A stretch of 64,000 nucleotides of DNA from Blasia pusilla (GCA_050084515.1 CM114271.1:35836001-35900000); one strand, 5' to 3'. Shown: positions 10,483 to 22,938, counted from the first letter of the stretch. Made by a program: numbers and translations. The notes: generated by a model from the sequence alone, not told the origin.

Positions 10483-13400
10483 CTCTCAGTTCCTCCACTC
10501 TTATTGTCACTCAACTGTGAAGTACTACGCACCTCCACTATCCTGGTAGAAGCGCAGAAGCAAACTGCTGCTCTGCCTGATCCCTTGCGAACCCCTACCG
10601 CTGCTCTCGTCATTGCCGACAAACAATCAATGAACTACATAGTCCGAAGGCGTATTTTCTCGCTTAGCCAGCGAGGTACTCATCCCCTCCTCTCCTCACA
10701 CGTACGGCCTCCTCACAAGATCTGGATCTCGATGGTCGCGGCGACAAGCAAGACTCAAGCCACGGAGTACACACTGTCCGTCATGGATTCGAATCGGCGT
10801 GCTCAAATTTCTACTCGACGCTTGCAGATCTCCAATCCTTTTCGCCTACTGCCTCTCGAAGAAATCACAATCTGAACGGTGCCATACCTCTGCTCCAGCG
10901 TCCTCTCAACCTCGTGAGACACTCTTGCTTCTCCATAACAACCATGTCAATCTGCGTATGCGTGACTACCTCAGAGCCACCAATCCTTCACCGCTTAAGC
11001 CTTCTACTTCCCAAGTATGCCTTCCCCCACCCACAGTGCGCAGCCCCGGGGATACTTTCCCTTTCTTTTCAACTCTTCACGCTTCACAAAGCTTCAAACC
11101 GGAAGCTTATATTCAAAGTGATACACTCCCCACGGGACGACATTATTATTCACGGAGATAGTCAATCCTTTTCACTCATTTCCGCGAATCGAATACCCGC
11201 GCTTCGCCTCTTCCTTCCTGCGTCTCCGTACCCCGGCTCCAATTTGTCAGCTTCTTGCCGAAATGTTTCAGGACTGTCGGTTGTGGGAATACAGCCCGCA
11301 CCGCACGACCGCGCCCGGCGCCGAGATGCGAAGAACAGACACAAAACGCGGGCGGGCGAGGAGGCGGGCAGGCACCACACTCAACCTCTGGCGCCAGTCA
11401 CCCGATCACGGCCGCACACGCGTGGCTTCGCTGGTTGTGGCGACGCTGTCGTCTTGAGATCCAGCTAGTAATCCAAAACACAATACGTCGAGAATAGCCT
11501 CTGTGTATGAATAGGTATACCATACCTTAAGGATGTTCAATGCGGGTAGGGACAAACGACGCTTTTGAAAAAAAATTGTTCCGAAATGAGTTTCCCATTT
11601 TCTTATCTTTAAGATTTACTGAAGGTATATAAATTCGTGGATAGATATATCCGAGTTTTACTACGAAACTGTGAGTGTACATATCTCTACGAATGAATCA
11701 TCTATTATTTTCTATTCTCTCCGGAGTTTTTATGAATTTCCAACGCATATAAACGAATGGGGCTTTTAGCCTCAGCGATGCTATGATTCGGCACCGTGAA
11801 ATATCCACCTTGTCTCAACAAACGGGCATATTCAAATGACGGGGGTGTTATATTTGGCGAATCACTTCCTCTATTTTTTTCATAATATCATTTGTAGCTG
11901 CGCCTCTTCGACACCTCACTTAGTATGACTTTTTCTGTTTGAATCGGTTGTTGAATTCCCCACTAAAACCCTTAATTATGAACCCGGAGCTTGGAGACAC
12001 GGCCTTGAATGATTCATCTTGTCTTGGCGAGACCGTAGGTGGTAGCGAAACGGTAGCGACAACCCCAGTTACCGAGCCACGCAAGCGGCAAGCTATGTAC
12101 CGCGTCTCCGAAGGCTTGCTTCGAGGTCCCAACATCAGTCCCCCCCAAAAGGTCTTCAAGGCGTCCAACGCCATTGACCGACGCGGGTGAATAAAGCTCA
12201 CGGTCCCGGCCCTGAACTTCGTGGAACTATTAATTATTTATGATTATTATTACGTTTATTTATTATTGTCCTCATTCAGCTAAACTCCTCCTCGCAGCCT
12301 TCCTTCAATCCGACGGCGATAAGTTTGCCCGGTGGGGAACTAACTCATTATGACTCGACGGGAATCGCGCAAGATCCTAAAGATGCTAGCAAGCACGGAC
12401 ACACTGGCTTCGCTCATATGGCTTTCAGATTAGCACCGCTGCCCAGTGCCCACCGCAGCAGCTAAAGGTGAGAGTACGGCAGTGAGTTTCCTCGGTGAGT
12501 GGTGGAGCGCGAACGTGTCCATCGAGGAATGGTGGAACTTTATGAGTTGGTGAGAAGATCCGCCATCTGCCACCTCCCTACGCCTCCCCGCTTACCTTTA
12601 GGTCTATTTGTTGGGTTCCCCAACCTTTTCTCTACATATATTTTATTCCCTTACCTTGGATCCCGAAGTATCTGGATAGAGAGAAGTGATAGGGGTTTAC
12701 CACCTTCTGACCCGACCATGACCGTCTGAGATCGGAATCAACCGCTCCGTGTCTGTATGCAACGTCTTTCGAAGCCATCGTCACAACTGTGTGATAGCGG
12801 GTCACGGGAGACGAAGAAAGAATGAATTCAGAGAGAATCGACCGTTCTCGCGAGGGAGAGGGGGTGGTGAAACGAAATTTACGAAATGAGCGAGACGCTT
12901 CTGGGGATGGAAGAACGGAGTGAATGTGGCGGGCTTAAATTTAGGTCATCTGGTGAAGGGGTGGAAAGAACCGTAAAGACTCGAGATTCACAGCTATGGG
13001 CGTTCGAAGCATCATTATTAGCATTACTGTACTTCTTAGCCCTAGAGGAACTATTTATTATGGCCCTCATGTTATCGGCTGTACTGGTTGTTAGTTTGGC
13101 CACAAGCATAAAAGTAAATCGATGCAAGTGCTTCACCAATAGGAAATGGACGGCTGCAGCGCTTGTTGTTGCTCGCTTTACCAAGGTGGGACGGGCTAAG
13201 ACCTATAAACTCCGTTGCAGGTAGGATTTCTACAATAGGCGATTTTCCTGGAAAAGTAGTTCTTTCTTCCTCCTCTTTTCAATATGTGAGGCTACACTCC
13301 TGAGAAACTTCCGCTTCCATCTCTGTAGGTTGGCAGTCCTACTTTCGTGGGAAACAGCTGCCGTTCAGACACATCCCAGTCGTATGTCATTCTTTCTCTA

Positions 13401-14050
13401 TCCTCGAGCCTAGAACAGAAGTCACAATCTACGATCGGCAACATATTATTGCACGATCATTCTGCCAGCGGCAAAAGTCTTCCCACTTCGTTGCGTTTGC
13501 TCCAAGTTTGTTCTGCTGTGTGGTTGTTTTCTCATGCCCACTTCCGCACGCCTAAATGTAGCTTCTCGATCAACTCGAGAGTGGCTATGTGCAACATCAG
13601 CCCGCATGTGTTCTTCCGTCATTATGCCATACGTACTTTCACAGCTTCTGGCTTAGCCAAAACTTTCCCAGTTCCACGCCATCTTCTTCCAAATTATTAT
13701 TTCCTTACTTTCCGTCTCAAATTGCGCTTGACAGACCAGGAACACAGCAACAGTCCGGAGTGAGACTTTGTTCGGTTCTGTAGAAGTCAGTTCTCATCCA
13801 CATCCAACCCCACCACGTCGTTCGCTTGCCGGCTGTTTTCTTGTCGGTAAATCCTGCTCCTAACTTTTAACCGTAGTTCACTTTGTGTGATTTTCTTTTC
13901 ATCGGTAAGAGCGTAAGTACTTACGTGAAAGTACCACATTTTCCGGAGGTTATCACGTTTCTAAATTCTGTTCCAAAGGTCAGAATAGAGTCTAGATTCC
14001 CATGCTATGCACGCCTAGGGGAAATAGGGTCACTTTATCACTACCCGATC
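10483..14050. other. gene-free stretch
   Basis: Several open frames of 70-180 codons overlap one another on both strands with no domain, signal peptide or conserved motif that I can name. The first part is the upstream region of the kinase frame. A frame at 12886-13224 has one hydrophobic stretch but overlaps an equally long antisense frame and is not called. Confidence 0.4.
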
Positions 14051-14118
14051 TAAGTCATTTCATCACTATCCCATGCTACAAGAATGCAACAGTATTCTTG
14101 TAGTGATGAAATGATTTA
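14051..14118. repeat. inverted repeat just outside the hAT element
   Basis: Bases 14051-14068 and 14101-14118 are reverse complements with one mismatch in 18. Inside them, 14076-14085 pairs perfectly with 14094-14103, overlapping the outer right arm by three bases, so two hairpins are mutually exclusive. It ends 17 bp before the left target duplication of the hAT element. Confidence 0.75.
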
Positions 14119-14135
14119 GATGGTTTTTTCTCATA

Positions 14136-14143
14136 ATACACAC
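14136..14143. repeat. 8-bp target site duplication of the hAT element, left copy
   Basis: ATACACAC here is repeated exactly at 18331-18338. Eight-base duplications are the hallmark of hAT insertion. Confidence 0.85.
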
Positions 14144-14689
14144 CAATGATTGGGGAGATCCGCGGTTACGTGTTGTGCTGGCCGGCAGATTTTCCGATTT
14201 TCCGATCTGATTTTGATGTTTCCGGCAGGGTTTCCGGCAGGGTTTACGATGGTTCTGGAAGCTGACCGGATTTCGGGGGGTTCGCCGGAATTTCACTGTT
14301 TACCGGCAGAAATGTACCGGATTCTGACGCCGGACATGAGGGGCTGCCGGTTCTAAGCCGGAAAGAGGTTTCCGGTGGTCGGTTTTTGGGCCCCGTCATA
14401 TTCCGGCAGCCGGAATATTTTGGTAGCCTCTGATTGGCTAGTAGAAGGGACGGTCGGATGATGTCGAGGAGGAGAGGCTACATCAGGACCGTCCCATTTA
14501 CGTTTTACCCCCCCCCCCCTCCGCCGTTTCAGGTCATCATTCTGAGCCGTCCGATCCCGATCGGACGCTCAGCACGGAGGGTCGAGCCTCTTGGGGCCCG
14601 GCCGAGGGGGTGGAGATCCCACGCTGGCCCCTTCGAGCCCTCATTCTTCGATTTTCTTCCTGGCTGATGACTCTTCCTCGCTCGCCGTT

Positions 14690-15035
14690 CGTCGCTCGCT
14701 CTCGGAGACTCGGACGCTGGCTCTCGGTCGCTCTCTTGGACGCTTCGTAGCTCGCTCTCGGACGCTGGATCTCTCGAACGCTGGCTCTCGGAGGCTCTCT
14801 CGGACGCTGGCTCTCGGACACTCTCTCGGACGCTGGCTCTCGGACACTGGCTCTCGGACGCTGACTCTCCGACGTTGGCTCTCGGACGCTCTCTCGGACG
14901 CTTCGTAGCTCGCTCTCGGACGCTGGATCTCTCGGACGCTGGCTCTCTGACGCTCTCTCGGACACTGGCTCTCGGACGCTCTCTTGGACGCTGGCTCTCG
15001 GACGCTCTCTCGGACGCAGGCTCTCAGACGTTCGC
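14690..15035. repeat. CTCTCGGACGCTGG minisatellite
   Basis: Units built on GGACGCTGGCTCTC or GGACGCTCTCTC repeat about 25 times with small changes and give Arg/Ser/Glu-rich frames on the minus strand that are artefacts of the repeat. A looser continuation with CTCGGACCTTG and TTGCTTGCTCGC reaches about 15290, and a roughly 60-bp duplicate follows at about 15285-15400. Confidence 0.8.
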
Positions 15036-15494
15036 TGCTCGGACGCTCGTTCCTTGGAGACGCTGCCTGATTTTTTTTCATGTATCGCTCGAGCCTCGGA
15101 CTCGGTCCCTTGACGATCGTTCTTGCGCCGCTTTCGTTTTCGTTGGGACTTTGGGACGCTCAGACGTTGGTTGCTCGCTCAGACCTTCCTTGTATTTTCA
15201 CAATTCTTGTTTTCACCTTGCTTGCTCGGTCGGACGATGCTCGGACCTTGCTTGCTTGCTCGCTCGGACCCTGGTTGCTCTGACGTTGGGACTCTGGAGT
15301 CTCGTAGCACTTGATGTTTGATAGCTCTTGGAATTCTCAGTTTCTCTCTGACGTTGGGACTCTGGAGTCTTGTAGCACTTGTTGTTTGATAGCTCTTGGA
15401 ATTATCAGTTTCTCGCCGAGTGCCTGGGAATTTGGGATTCTAAATTTCTTGGAGACATTGGTCTACCTCGGATTCTGGGAGTATCAGATCAGGG

Positions 15495-17715
15495 ATGGCA
15501 AAGAGACAGAAAACTATGACAGCTTTCCTAGGTAAGGAACAGGGAAACAAGGAGTCAGACATTATCCCATTATCTGGCTCTTCTGATGAAAAAGAAGAGC
15601 AAACTCCATCAAGAAGCAGTGGGGCTTTACCTGAGAAAGTTCGTGTTGTATGGAAGGATGTATGGTACTCATTGTATGATTGGATTGAATTTGATTCTGA
15701 CCTTGGTAGAATCTTTTGTAAAGTTTGTAGGAAGGGGAAGGGGAAGAGTGTCTTTGCCAGGGACGGTGCAATTAATTGTAAGGTTTCAGCCTTTAGTGAT
15801 CATGCCAAGTCTAATGAGCATATCAAGCTTGTATGGGCTGCAAATGGGGGTAAGAAGTCCATGGCCAAGGCCATTGCCACAACCAATCGAACCTACGAAG
15901 CCGCTCTGATGACATTGTTTAAATGGGCATACTTCCTTACGAAGGAGGCTATCCCATTTATCAAATTCTCTAGTCTTTGTAAGTTGTTAGTTTCTGTTAA
16001 TGCTCCCATTACCAAAGACCTATACCAAGATGAGAAGAGTTGTAGTGAAATGTCTTATTTCATTAGCCAAGTCTTACTTAGTAGAAGTCTTGCTAAAGTT
16101 CAAGCCTCTCCTTTCTTTGGAATTATGATCGATGAGTCGACTGACATATCCGTAACAGGGCATCTGTTCGTGTTCGCTACTTTCATTGAAGAGGGCCAAG
16201 CAGAATCTTGTTTTCTAGGATTAATTCGTTGCAAATGAAAATGTTCTAATGTTATTACCGAAACTTTGCTGCAACTACTGAAAGATGGAGGATTGGAATT
16301 CTCCAAAATCGTTGCATTTGGTTCTGACGGTGCCTCAACAATGGTAGGTAGCCAAAGAGGGGTAGCCTCTCAATTGAGGCAGAAGGTAAATCCCTACATT
16401 CTTTCAATTCATTGTGTAGCCCATAGAACAAATCTGGCCGCTTTATCAGCTGCCAAAGCTCTTGATTGTAAGTCAATCTCCTTTGAAGTTGACTGGATTC
16501 TCAATGTTGTAGCTAGCTACTTTAGAAGGTCCTTCAAGAGAAAAACAGGCTTGTTATCTTTGCAGGAAAAATTCAATGACTCCCAGCGAGTCATGAAGAG
16601 ATATCACAAGATTCAGTGGTTATCCCGTTGGCAAGCTGTGACCACATTGTGTGATTCTTTAGAATCGGTACTGACGTACTTCCGAGATATATCTTCTTCA
16701 GAGGATGATGGGAATGCTGCGAACTTGTTTAACAAGTTGAGATCATTCCAAATGATCTATCAATTGTAATTTTTTGGCTGACATTCTTTCCAAGCTTGCT
16801 AGTTTGAGTAAGATATTTCAATACCAGTTTGTAGATATTAGCACAATTGGGAGCATTTTCAATTCTGAGGTAGCTAGGATAACCATGAATTTTGTGATGG
16901 AAACTCATGACTTAAATTCTTCGACCTTCTCTGAAGAAACAGGTTACCATATACTTCCTGACTTTGGGCCACCTTGTGGTTATCTTCGTCGTTTACAGTC
17001 TGAGATTAGGGGAAACAAATTTCATAGCATATGTATGTCTCGGGATCGGACAGGAAGTGACTTAGAGGCTGCCTTGTTCTTTCAGAAAAGGTTTGTTGAA
17101 AGTGTGTGTGCAGCTTTACATGATCGATTTCGAGACAACAACCTCGTTGGTGCAATGAAAATCCTTAATCCTTTGCATATGCCATCACGGCAAGTGGGAT
17201 TGAGTAGTTGGGGATGTAAAGATTTAGATGATTTGTGTGGTTTTTTCGGAGCCTAGTTGCCATTGCAAGGTCACTTGCAACCTGCAATCATTAATTCTCC
17301 ACTTATAAAGCAAGAGTTTCAGTCTTTCAAAGTGATGGCCACCATTGAGTGGAAGGATCGCAACTTCGGAGACTTGTGGGCTATGGTGAGTTGGAGTCCC
17401 TCTCTACAATGTAAATTTTCTAATTTGTTGATTTTGGCAGATGTAGCTAGGGTCCATTGTGTTAGTACTGCCATATGTGAGAGAGCATTTTCCATTCAAA
17501 ATATGATCAAGACTAAATCTTGTAACACGTTGACCACCAAGTACTTGGATGCAGTTTTGAGGATTGCCTTGGAAGGACCGTCCTCTGATTATGAAGATAT
17601 ATTGTCTGAGTCTGTGGTCTTGTGGAAGAATTCTGCTCATTTTAGGTACTTGTTTGCAAATCCATATAGATATGTCTTCCCAACTGTGGAAGAGGAAGCT
17701 ACTCATACATCTTAG
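15495..17715 (+). pseudogene. hAT transposase, KIAA1586/ZNF862-like, broken
   Basis: The frame encodes, in order, a zinc-finger-like region (FCKVC about residue 75, then NEHI), a catalytic region with FGIMIDESTDIS, FGSDGASTMVG and IHCVAHRTNLAA, and the C-terminal hAT dimerisation motif (TAICERAFSIQNMIKTKS). These are the expected landmarks of the RNase-H-like hAT transposase that cuts and joins element ends. Three lesions break it: an in-frame TGA at 16236, a frameshift in the T-run near 16770, and an in-frame TAG at 17254. The conceptual length of about 740 residues is normal for the family. It sits centrally in the element, on the same strand as the termini are numbered. Confidence 0.85.
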
Positions 17716-17789
17716 CCTTTGTGTTTTAGAAAGAAGGAGTAGGACCCTTCTAGAATGCTTGGAGCAATGAGGCTCCAAGTATTGTAGAG

Positions 17790-17945
17790 GGGTAGGATCC
17801 TTGGCTCCCAACTGGTGGGAGAGTAACCAGGTTCAACTCCTGCCAAGGATGAGGATAAAATCCTTTGTAGGGAATAAGGAATTTAAGATCTTTGGCTCCC
17901 AATAGGTGGAAGGCTTGCCAGGTTCAACTCATGGCAAGAATGATG
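17790..17945 (+). repeat. two tRNA-like hairpin repeats
   Basis: Two units of about 60 bp share GGCTCCCAA, GGTGG and CCAGGTTCAACTC. In the first, 17797-17805 pairs perfectly with 17842-17850, enclosing a small TCCCA/TGGGA hairpin (806-810 with 816-820) and a GGTTCAACTCC stretch resembling the tRNA B box. The A-box-like TGGCTCCCAACTGG lies at 17802. Spacing is too short for a full tRNA because no anticodon arm is present. In the second unit a different pairing (CTTGCC with GGCAAG) surrounds the same B-box-like stretch. It could be a SINE relic or chance; it is not called as a tRNA gene. Confidence 0.5.
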
Positions 17946-18330
17946 ATGTAGGAAGTTGGAAGTAGGAGTTACTTGAAATGAAACTGAGGGAAAAGGGTTG
18001 GGAAGTTGGGTACTATGGAAGTTGAGTACCAGGGAAACTTGAAGGAAACTTCAAGTTAGTGACAGAAAAAAATCAATTGAAGTTGCTGACAAAGAATCAA
18101 TGGAACCGGAAATGTGGCTAGGCCAAATAAAGTTGGCAGAAATGTGGCTGGGAAAAGAAAAAGTATCAGAAATAGACCGAAAGGAAAAAAAATTCCCGGA
18201 GAAAAAAGGTTCAGAAAAATACCAGCAATTGAAAAAATTTCCGGTCACCGCCAGTAAAGAAAAAAAAACCGGGAAATTTGACATTTCCCGATATTGGACT
18301 GACAAATAAAAAAAAACTTCCCGAACCCTG

Positions 18331-18338
18331 ATACACAC
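18331..18338. repeat. 8-bp target site duplication of the hAT element, right copy
   Basis: Exact copy of 14136-14143, adjoining the AACCCTG right terminus. Confidence 0.85.
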
Positions 18339-18343
18339 CCTCA

Positions 18344-18745
18344 TGCAATACTCTCTAAAGTTGGTAGATACCTTTTAATAATGATGTGCACATTCACTAA
18401 TTGAATTATAAGTTAATTTTAATTAATGAAATAATTTTTTCTTCAAATTCATTTTCCTTTCTTCAAATATCACATGTGAATTAATACGATTATTTTTTAA
18501 AATAATCATATTATTCATTTCAAATTTTAAATATAATTTTTATTTTCTAAAATCTTAGAAGAATAATAAAATTTCACTGTTCTAAGTAATTACCATCCTC
18601 CCTTCAAATTTAAATGACATCCTAATCCTCTAAATATTTTTATCTTTCTTTAAAATTTAAATAAAATCTACTCTTTCTGCATTAAAATCTATTTTCTCTT
18701 TCCAACAAATCAAGACATAAATTCTAAATTTTGGGTTGTTTATCG
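18344..18745. repeat. AT-rich dispersed repeat, copy A
   Basis: This block aligns along its whole length, with small gaps, to about 33655-34075: shared phrases include ACATTCACTAA, TTAATTTTAATTAA, ATATCACATGTGAA, TTTTTATTTTCTA and ATTTATTTTCTCTTTCCA-like stretches. There is no coding content. Copy B lies next to Helitron-type ends, so a Helitron-derived body is likely (inference). Confidence 0.7.
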
Positions 18746-20374
18746 TAGTTATTCCAAAATAAAATTCTCTATTGGAGTACCATGATCCGTGAGGATAAGT
18801 TTTGAATCTCTTGAGATTCTGCCATCAAATGGCATATGCGTTCTTTTTATGATTATTACTTGACGATATGCTTGTGTTAACTAAGCACGATTAAAAAAAA
18901 AAAAAAAACTGGAATTTTACTTGAAGGGATTTGGAGACTAGAGATGGAATGGACTTTTAAACTCCCAAAATCGTCCGAATTCAACTTGTGTGTACGTCTT
19001 TCTAATTCTAAATAGTCCTTCAAATTAGTTTTCATCTCATAATTTTGACAATTTTGTTTCATAATGGCCTATGCTCTTTTACTTACTAGTGCATAGATAG
19101 ATATAAAATATGCGTGAATATTAGAATAGGTTCATTGGGGAGATCCTGGATTAGGAATAATGATAACCAGTTAAAATCTGAAATATCTGTTTCATTTAAA
19201 ATTGGTCATGAAAAACTTGGCAGGAAACGGAAGGTTTTCTTCATATGGATATCTGAAAACCGAGTTTTACAGCACTGGTCCCGTGAAAAAACTCCACTGA
19301 CTCCCGTGAAAAGTAAGCATATATGGACACATAAAATCTATTATTCTGGAAGGACTAAAACCACTCCACTTCCTAATTCTTTTGTTTGGAGTCGAGGAAA
19401 CTTATAGACTGAAAGAAATCCAACTGACCAGTGGCACCTCTGCCCTCAGTCGGGGACGTCTTCCAGATCCGTCCAGACGCACTTCAAATGTCGGAACTTT
19501 GGATAGGACCATCGTCTCGGCCATCTGACTGACGCAGAAACGTCAATATGATGTGGATGGCCAAGAAAGTCTTTGCGTACGGAAAGGATGAATGACATCC
19601 CAAACGAGGCCGGAAGTAACCAAAACGCAAGTTATATTAATATTTAAATAACCTTTATACAATTTTCGAGCTCGTTCTTTCCAAGAAAAATACGCGACGG
19701 GTGCAATAGTTTAGAATCCTTGATGACATGGCCTACACCAATTGGAAATTTAAGGCAGATAACAAATTCAGAAAATTAAAGTAGCACTTTTTTGCATGAT
19801 ACTCCTTAGAATGAGGTCGTATTTTAGGGGGGTGAAAAACGACACGTCAGGCTCAACATGTTTTTAGAATGGGTGATGTTGAAGTGATGATATGGCCTAC
19901 TAAAATTGGACGCGTTAAAATAGATGGAATATCTGTAAGGGCAAGGCATATGACTTATTCGAGCGCTTATATAAGACGACGATGAGAAAATTAGAATAGT
20001 ACTGTTTAGATGAAAGGAGCTATGACAACTTTTCTCTAAAAACGGTGCCATGATCGCATTCGTGGTGGCATAGTGAAATTGCACGTGCAAATAAACTACA
20101 ATACTTATGACAAAAATAATTTAATATCTCTGTTTAAAAAACTTAAATGGCCTTAATTTTTCATTATATCTTCTAGCTTACTTTTATCTGCTTTAAGAAA
20201 TTATGTGGTGGCGTGTTTCAAAATGTGCAAAATATAGTGAAGTAACGAAAGGATAGTGAAATCACGTAAATTAGGATAGCACTTTGACTTTTGAAATGAA
20301 ATCAAATCAATTAAAAGTTTCTCCATGCTTCACCCCTTTATGACAAAACTATTACTATTCATTTTTAAAGTAAA
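18746..20374. other. gene-free repeat-derived stretch
   Basis: About 19150-19300 resembles the reverse complement of 28560-28715; translated, both read SEISVSFKIG in a matching context. Between 19700 and 20300 the phrase AAATTA(A/G)(A/G)(A/G)TAG(C/T)AC recurs three times (about 19775, 19990 and 20268), and GATGA(C/T)ATGGCCTAC occurs twice. No gene is visible. Confidence 0.55.
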
Positions 20375-20435
20375 CTAGGATTACGGTGCCCGTGCGATGC
20401 ACTAGGCCACAAAATTTGGTATCGCACGAAAGTTG

Positions 20436-22938
20436 TCATATAAAAATTTCTTTATAAACCACATTGGGTGTGAATTTATTTTTTTTGTGAAGGGAGGTTT
20501 CACTTTCCAACATTATTTTAATAGAACTCCTAGAACTCACTCTTGACAAAGCAACGTAAAGTTGACCATGTGAAAAAACACTGGTCGGAAGATAAAAACC
20601 TACATTACGTAGATTTTGGCCTTGGGATTTATTGATAGTCATAGCAAAAGCCTGCCTAACAAGGAATTGGAATCTTCGTAGATCAAATGGTAAACCACGG
20701 TAAGATGCAATTAAAGGGATACCTGGAATAAAAATTCGGTCCCCGATGTTCTTCCCGATCATGATCTCCGCATCAATAATTGTTCTTGAGAGTCCACGAA
20801 CAACCAATCGAGTTCCATTAGCTTGTCCTTTAGAACCATTCATATTCCGCAAGAGCATGATCGGAGCACCGATTTTCAAGGTAAGACGATTTGGAGGCAG
20901 ACCGGAAGGGAGACATGTATTCAAGAACTCGGTAGGATAAATATGACACATACCTTCATCAGCAATAGAGTCATGACTTAGATATGTGCGTTCCTGAAAG
21001 CAAACATATACATGTACAAATCTTAGTAAGAAGATAGCTTGAAATATTTGCAAATGCGAGTAAAGTTGAAGTAGAAATTTATACATGCTTAGATATTAAC
21101 TCTCTAATGCATCGAGACATGACTTCAACATTAATATCATTGACATGTATATTTCATCGAGTCAAAATTGAAGTATCCCTTAAGAAATCTATGTCATTAA
21201 ACCTATGTGTATGATTTCCATATATTGTGTTAATAAGATCTGTTATCTTATTTGTATCACATACCATATCATATGTTAAGTCAATGATATCTTCCCCTAG
21301 ATGAGAATCATGCGGAATACTGCCTTCTCGCACCTTCAACAACCAATCAGCAAAATTTGTTTGATCATGACGAATAGCACCTTTTAAACATTGCACTCTC
21401 ATATTGGCTTTAAGTTTGAAAACCTTGACATGAGGCCATAAGTAGGATCTCTTTATCGTTGCTTTAACTATTTGCGCCCGTTCACCATGATGAACAATGG
21501 GAAGAACTTGGCAAAAATCACCACCAAAAATACATAGTTAACCACCAGAAATTATATCCCTCAAAGGCAATGAAATAACCCCCATGATGTCTTGAAAATT
21601 TTGATTCATAGCCTCAAAGGTATGTCGATGAGCCATGGGTGCCTCATCCCAAATGATGAGCGATGCCTTCTGGATAACACGTGCCTCCTCACTATTGATA
21701 CTTATCCTACATGTGGAGGTTTCATCAAGGATTAGAGGAATCTTAAAGTGTGAGTGAGTTGTACGACCACCATGCAATAACAATGCAGCAATTCCAGACA
21801 ATGCGACAACCAAAGCTATACCTCCCCTAGATCGTACACTTGAAAGAAGGAGATTGTACAAAAAAGTCTTTCCAGTTCCACCTCGGCCATCAATGAAGAA
21901 TAATTTAAATGTGGGTGAAGCACAATCTTGAGTAGTTTGGATTTCTTGATGTACAATATCCCAAACAATCCTTTGACCATCATTTAATTGAGCCTCTCCA
22001 AGATTGACTTCTTGAAGTAAATTCTCTTGATCGTAAATGTACTCCTCTGCTTCAAAATATGATGGCATATAGATTTCCAAATGGAATATGGGTTGGGGCA
22101 TGTCAGAAAATGTAGATATATGCTTTCCTTGGTCCTGTAAGTGATAATGCACTTCCAATAAAGCAATATTTATGATAGTGGCATTTAATGGCAAATTTGG
22201 AAGTTCACTTTAATTTTTTGCAAAGAAAGGTACAGAAAACATAAGCAAAAAAGTTGAGAAGAGAATAAAAAAAGAGTCCAAAGATTTAAATAGGAGAAGG
22301 TGTAACTAACCTAACGTTGTCTCCACAAAATATCCTCAGTGAGTGGTCCTAAAAATTTTTCCCATAGTGATGTCGGTCGAGCAGGAGTGTTATAGGCTAA
22401 AATGGCAGCAAAGAGTTGACGGAGTGAAGAGCCAACACGAATCTCATAAGCCTCTTGCAAGCAAATGAAAACCTCCCTATCATCTTGTAGAAGCCCTAAT
22501 TGAATAGCAGCTTCTTTAAAGGTCAGATATAGTACTCCATCAATCCTTCTAACATCTTCATAACAGGTTGAACCTCAAACATGATGTAGTAGCAATCTTA
22601 GCCAATGGCCTTCTTCTTCTCCTACATGCGCACAAAGTTAGAAATATGAAGTAGAGTATACATATTCTTGGCTACATCCATAGGACAGAGAGAACGAAGC
22701 AAAAGGATATGATGGTATTTAGCTGGGTGGGTAAGATACAATTGTCCAATAGGTTGGCCGCAACCATTACGCCCACGAACTCGACGTATCCAAATTTTAT
22801 TCCTCCAAGAATAGAAAGAGGGGAATTCAAGATATAAGTATCCTCAAGCCGGAGGATCCAAACGATTAGTTGCAAACCACTATATAAGGGTGGTTTGTGT
22901 GCTTCTTGCGAGAACCTGTGTAGGGGCCTTGTGATCAT
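20436..22938 (-). pseudogene. Helitron PIF1-like helicase region, broken
   Basis: On the minus strand from about 22870 leftward, Helitron-specific text (GYLYLEFPSFYSWRNKIW, then AAIQLGLL) leads into a helicase with Walker A GRGGTGKT, Walker B IIWDEAPM, the IFGGDFCQVLP motif, LKANMRVQ, and the C-terminal AFAMTINKSQGQ and YVALSRVSS. This helicase unwinds DNA during rolling-circle transposition. Damage includes in-frame stops near 22870, a TAA at 21538 just before the GGDF motif, and a TGA at 21154. A likely intron with a TTTCAG acceptor precedes 20996. The C-terminal end at 20436 is intact and close to the element's 3' end. Confidence 0.8.

Larger units (their letters stand above)
14144..18330 (+). 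mobile_element. complete hAT transposon, 4.2 kb, degenerate transposase
   Basis: The element begins CAATGATTGGGGA and its other end, read inward, begins CAGGGTTCGGGAA. These are imperfect inverted termini of the CA(G/A)xG type used by hAT elements, directly flanked by the 8-bp ATACACAC duplication. CCGG-containing hexamers (CCGGCA, CCGGAA, CCGGTT) crowd the first 300 bases and recur near the right end, as expected of subterminal transposase-binding motifs. The interior holds a minisatellite (14690-15035), a broken transposase of the zinc-finger/KIAA1586-ZNF862 type (15495-17715), and two tRNA-like repeats (about 17790-17945). The intact duplication and the modest damage suggest a fairly recent insertion; the transposase is not functional as it stands. 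Confidence 0.85.

Noticed and set aside
10504-11497. Overlapping frames upstream of the kinase gene
   Set aside because: Low-complexity, mutually overlapping on both strands, no domain character.
12886-13224. 112-codon frame with a hydrophobic stretch
   Set aside because: An equally long antisense frame overlaps it and there is no recognisable motif.
14537-15081. Long Arg/Ser/Glu-rich minus-strand frames
   Set aside because: They arise from translating the GGACGCTGG minisatellite within the hAT element.
17797-17850. tRNA gene
   Set aside because: No anticodon arm and the distance between A-box-like and B-box-like parts is too short.
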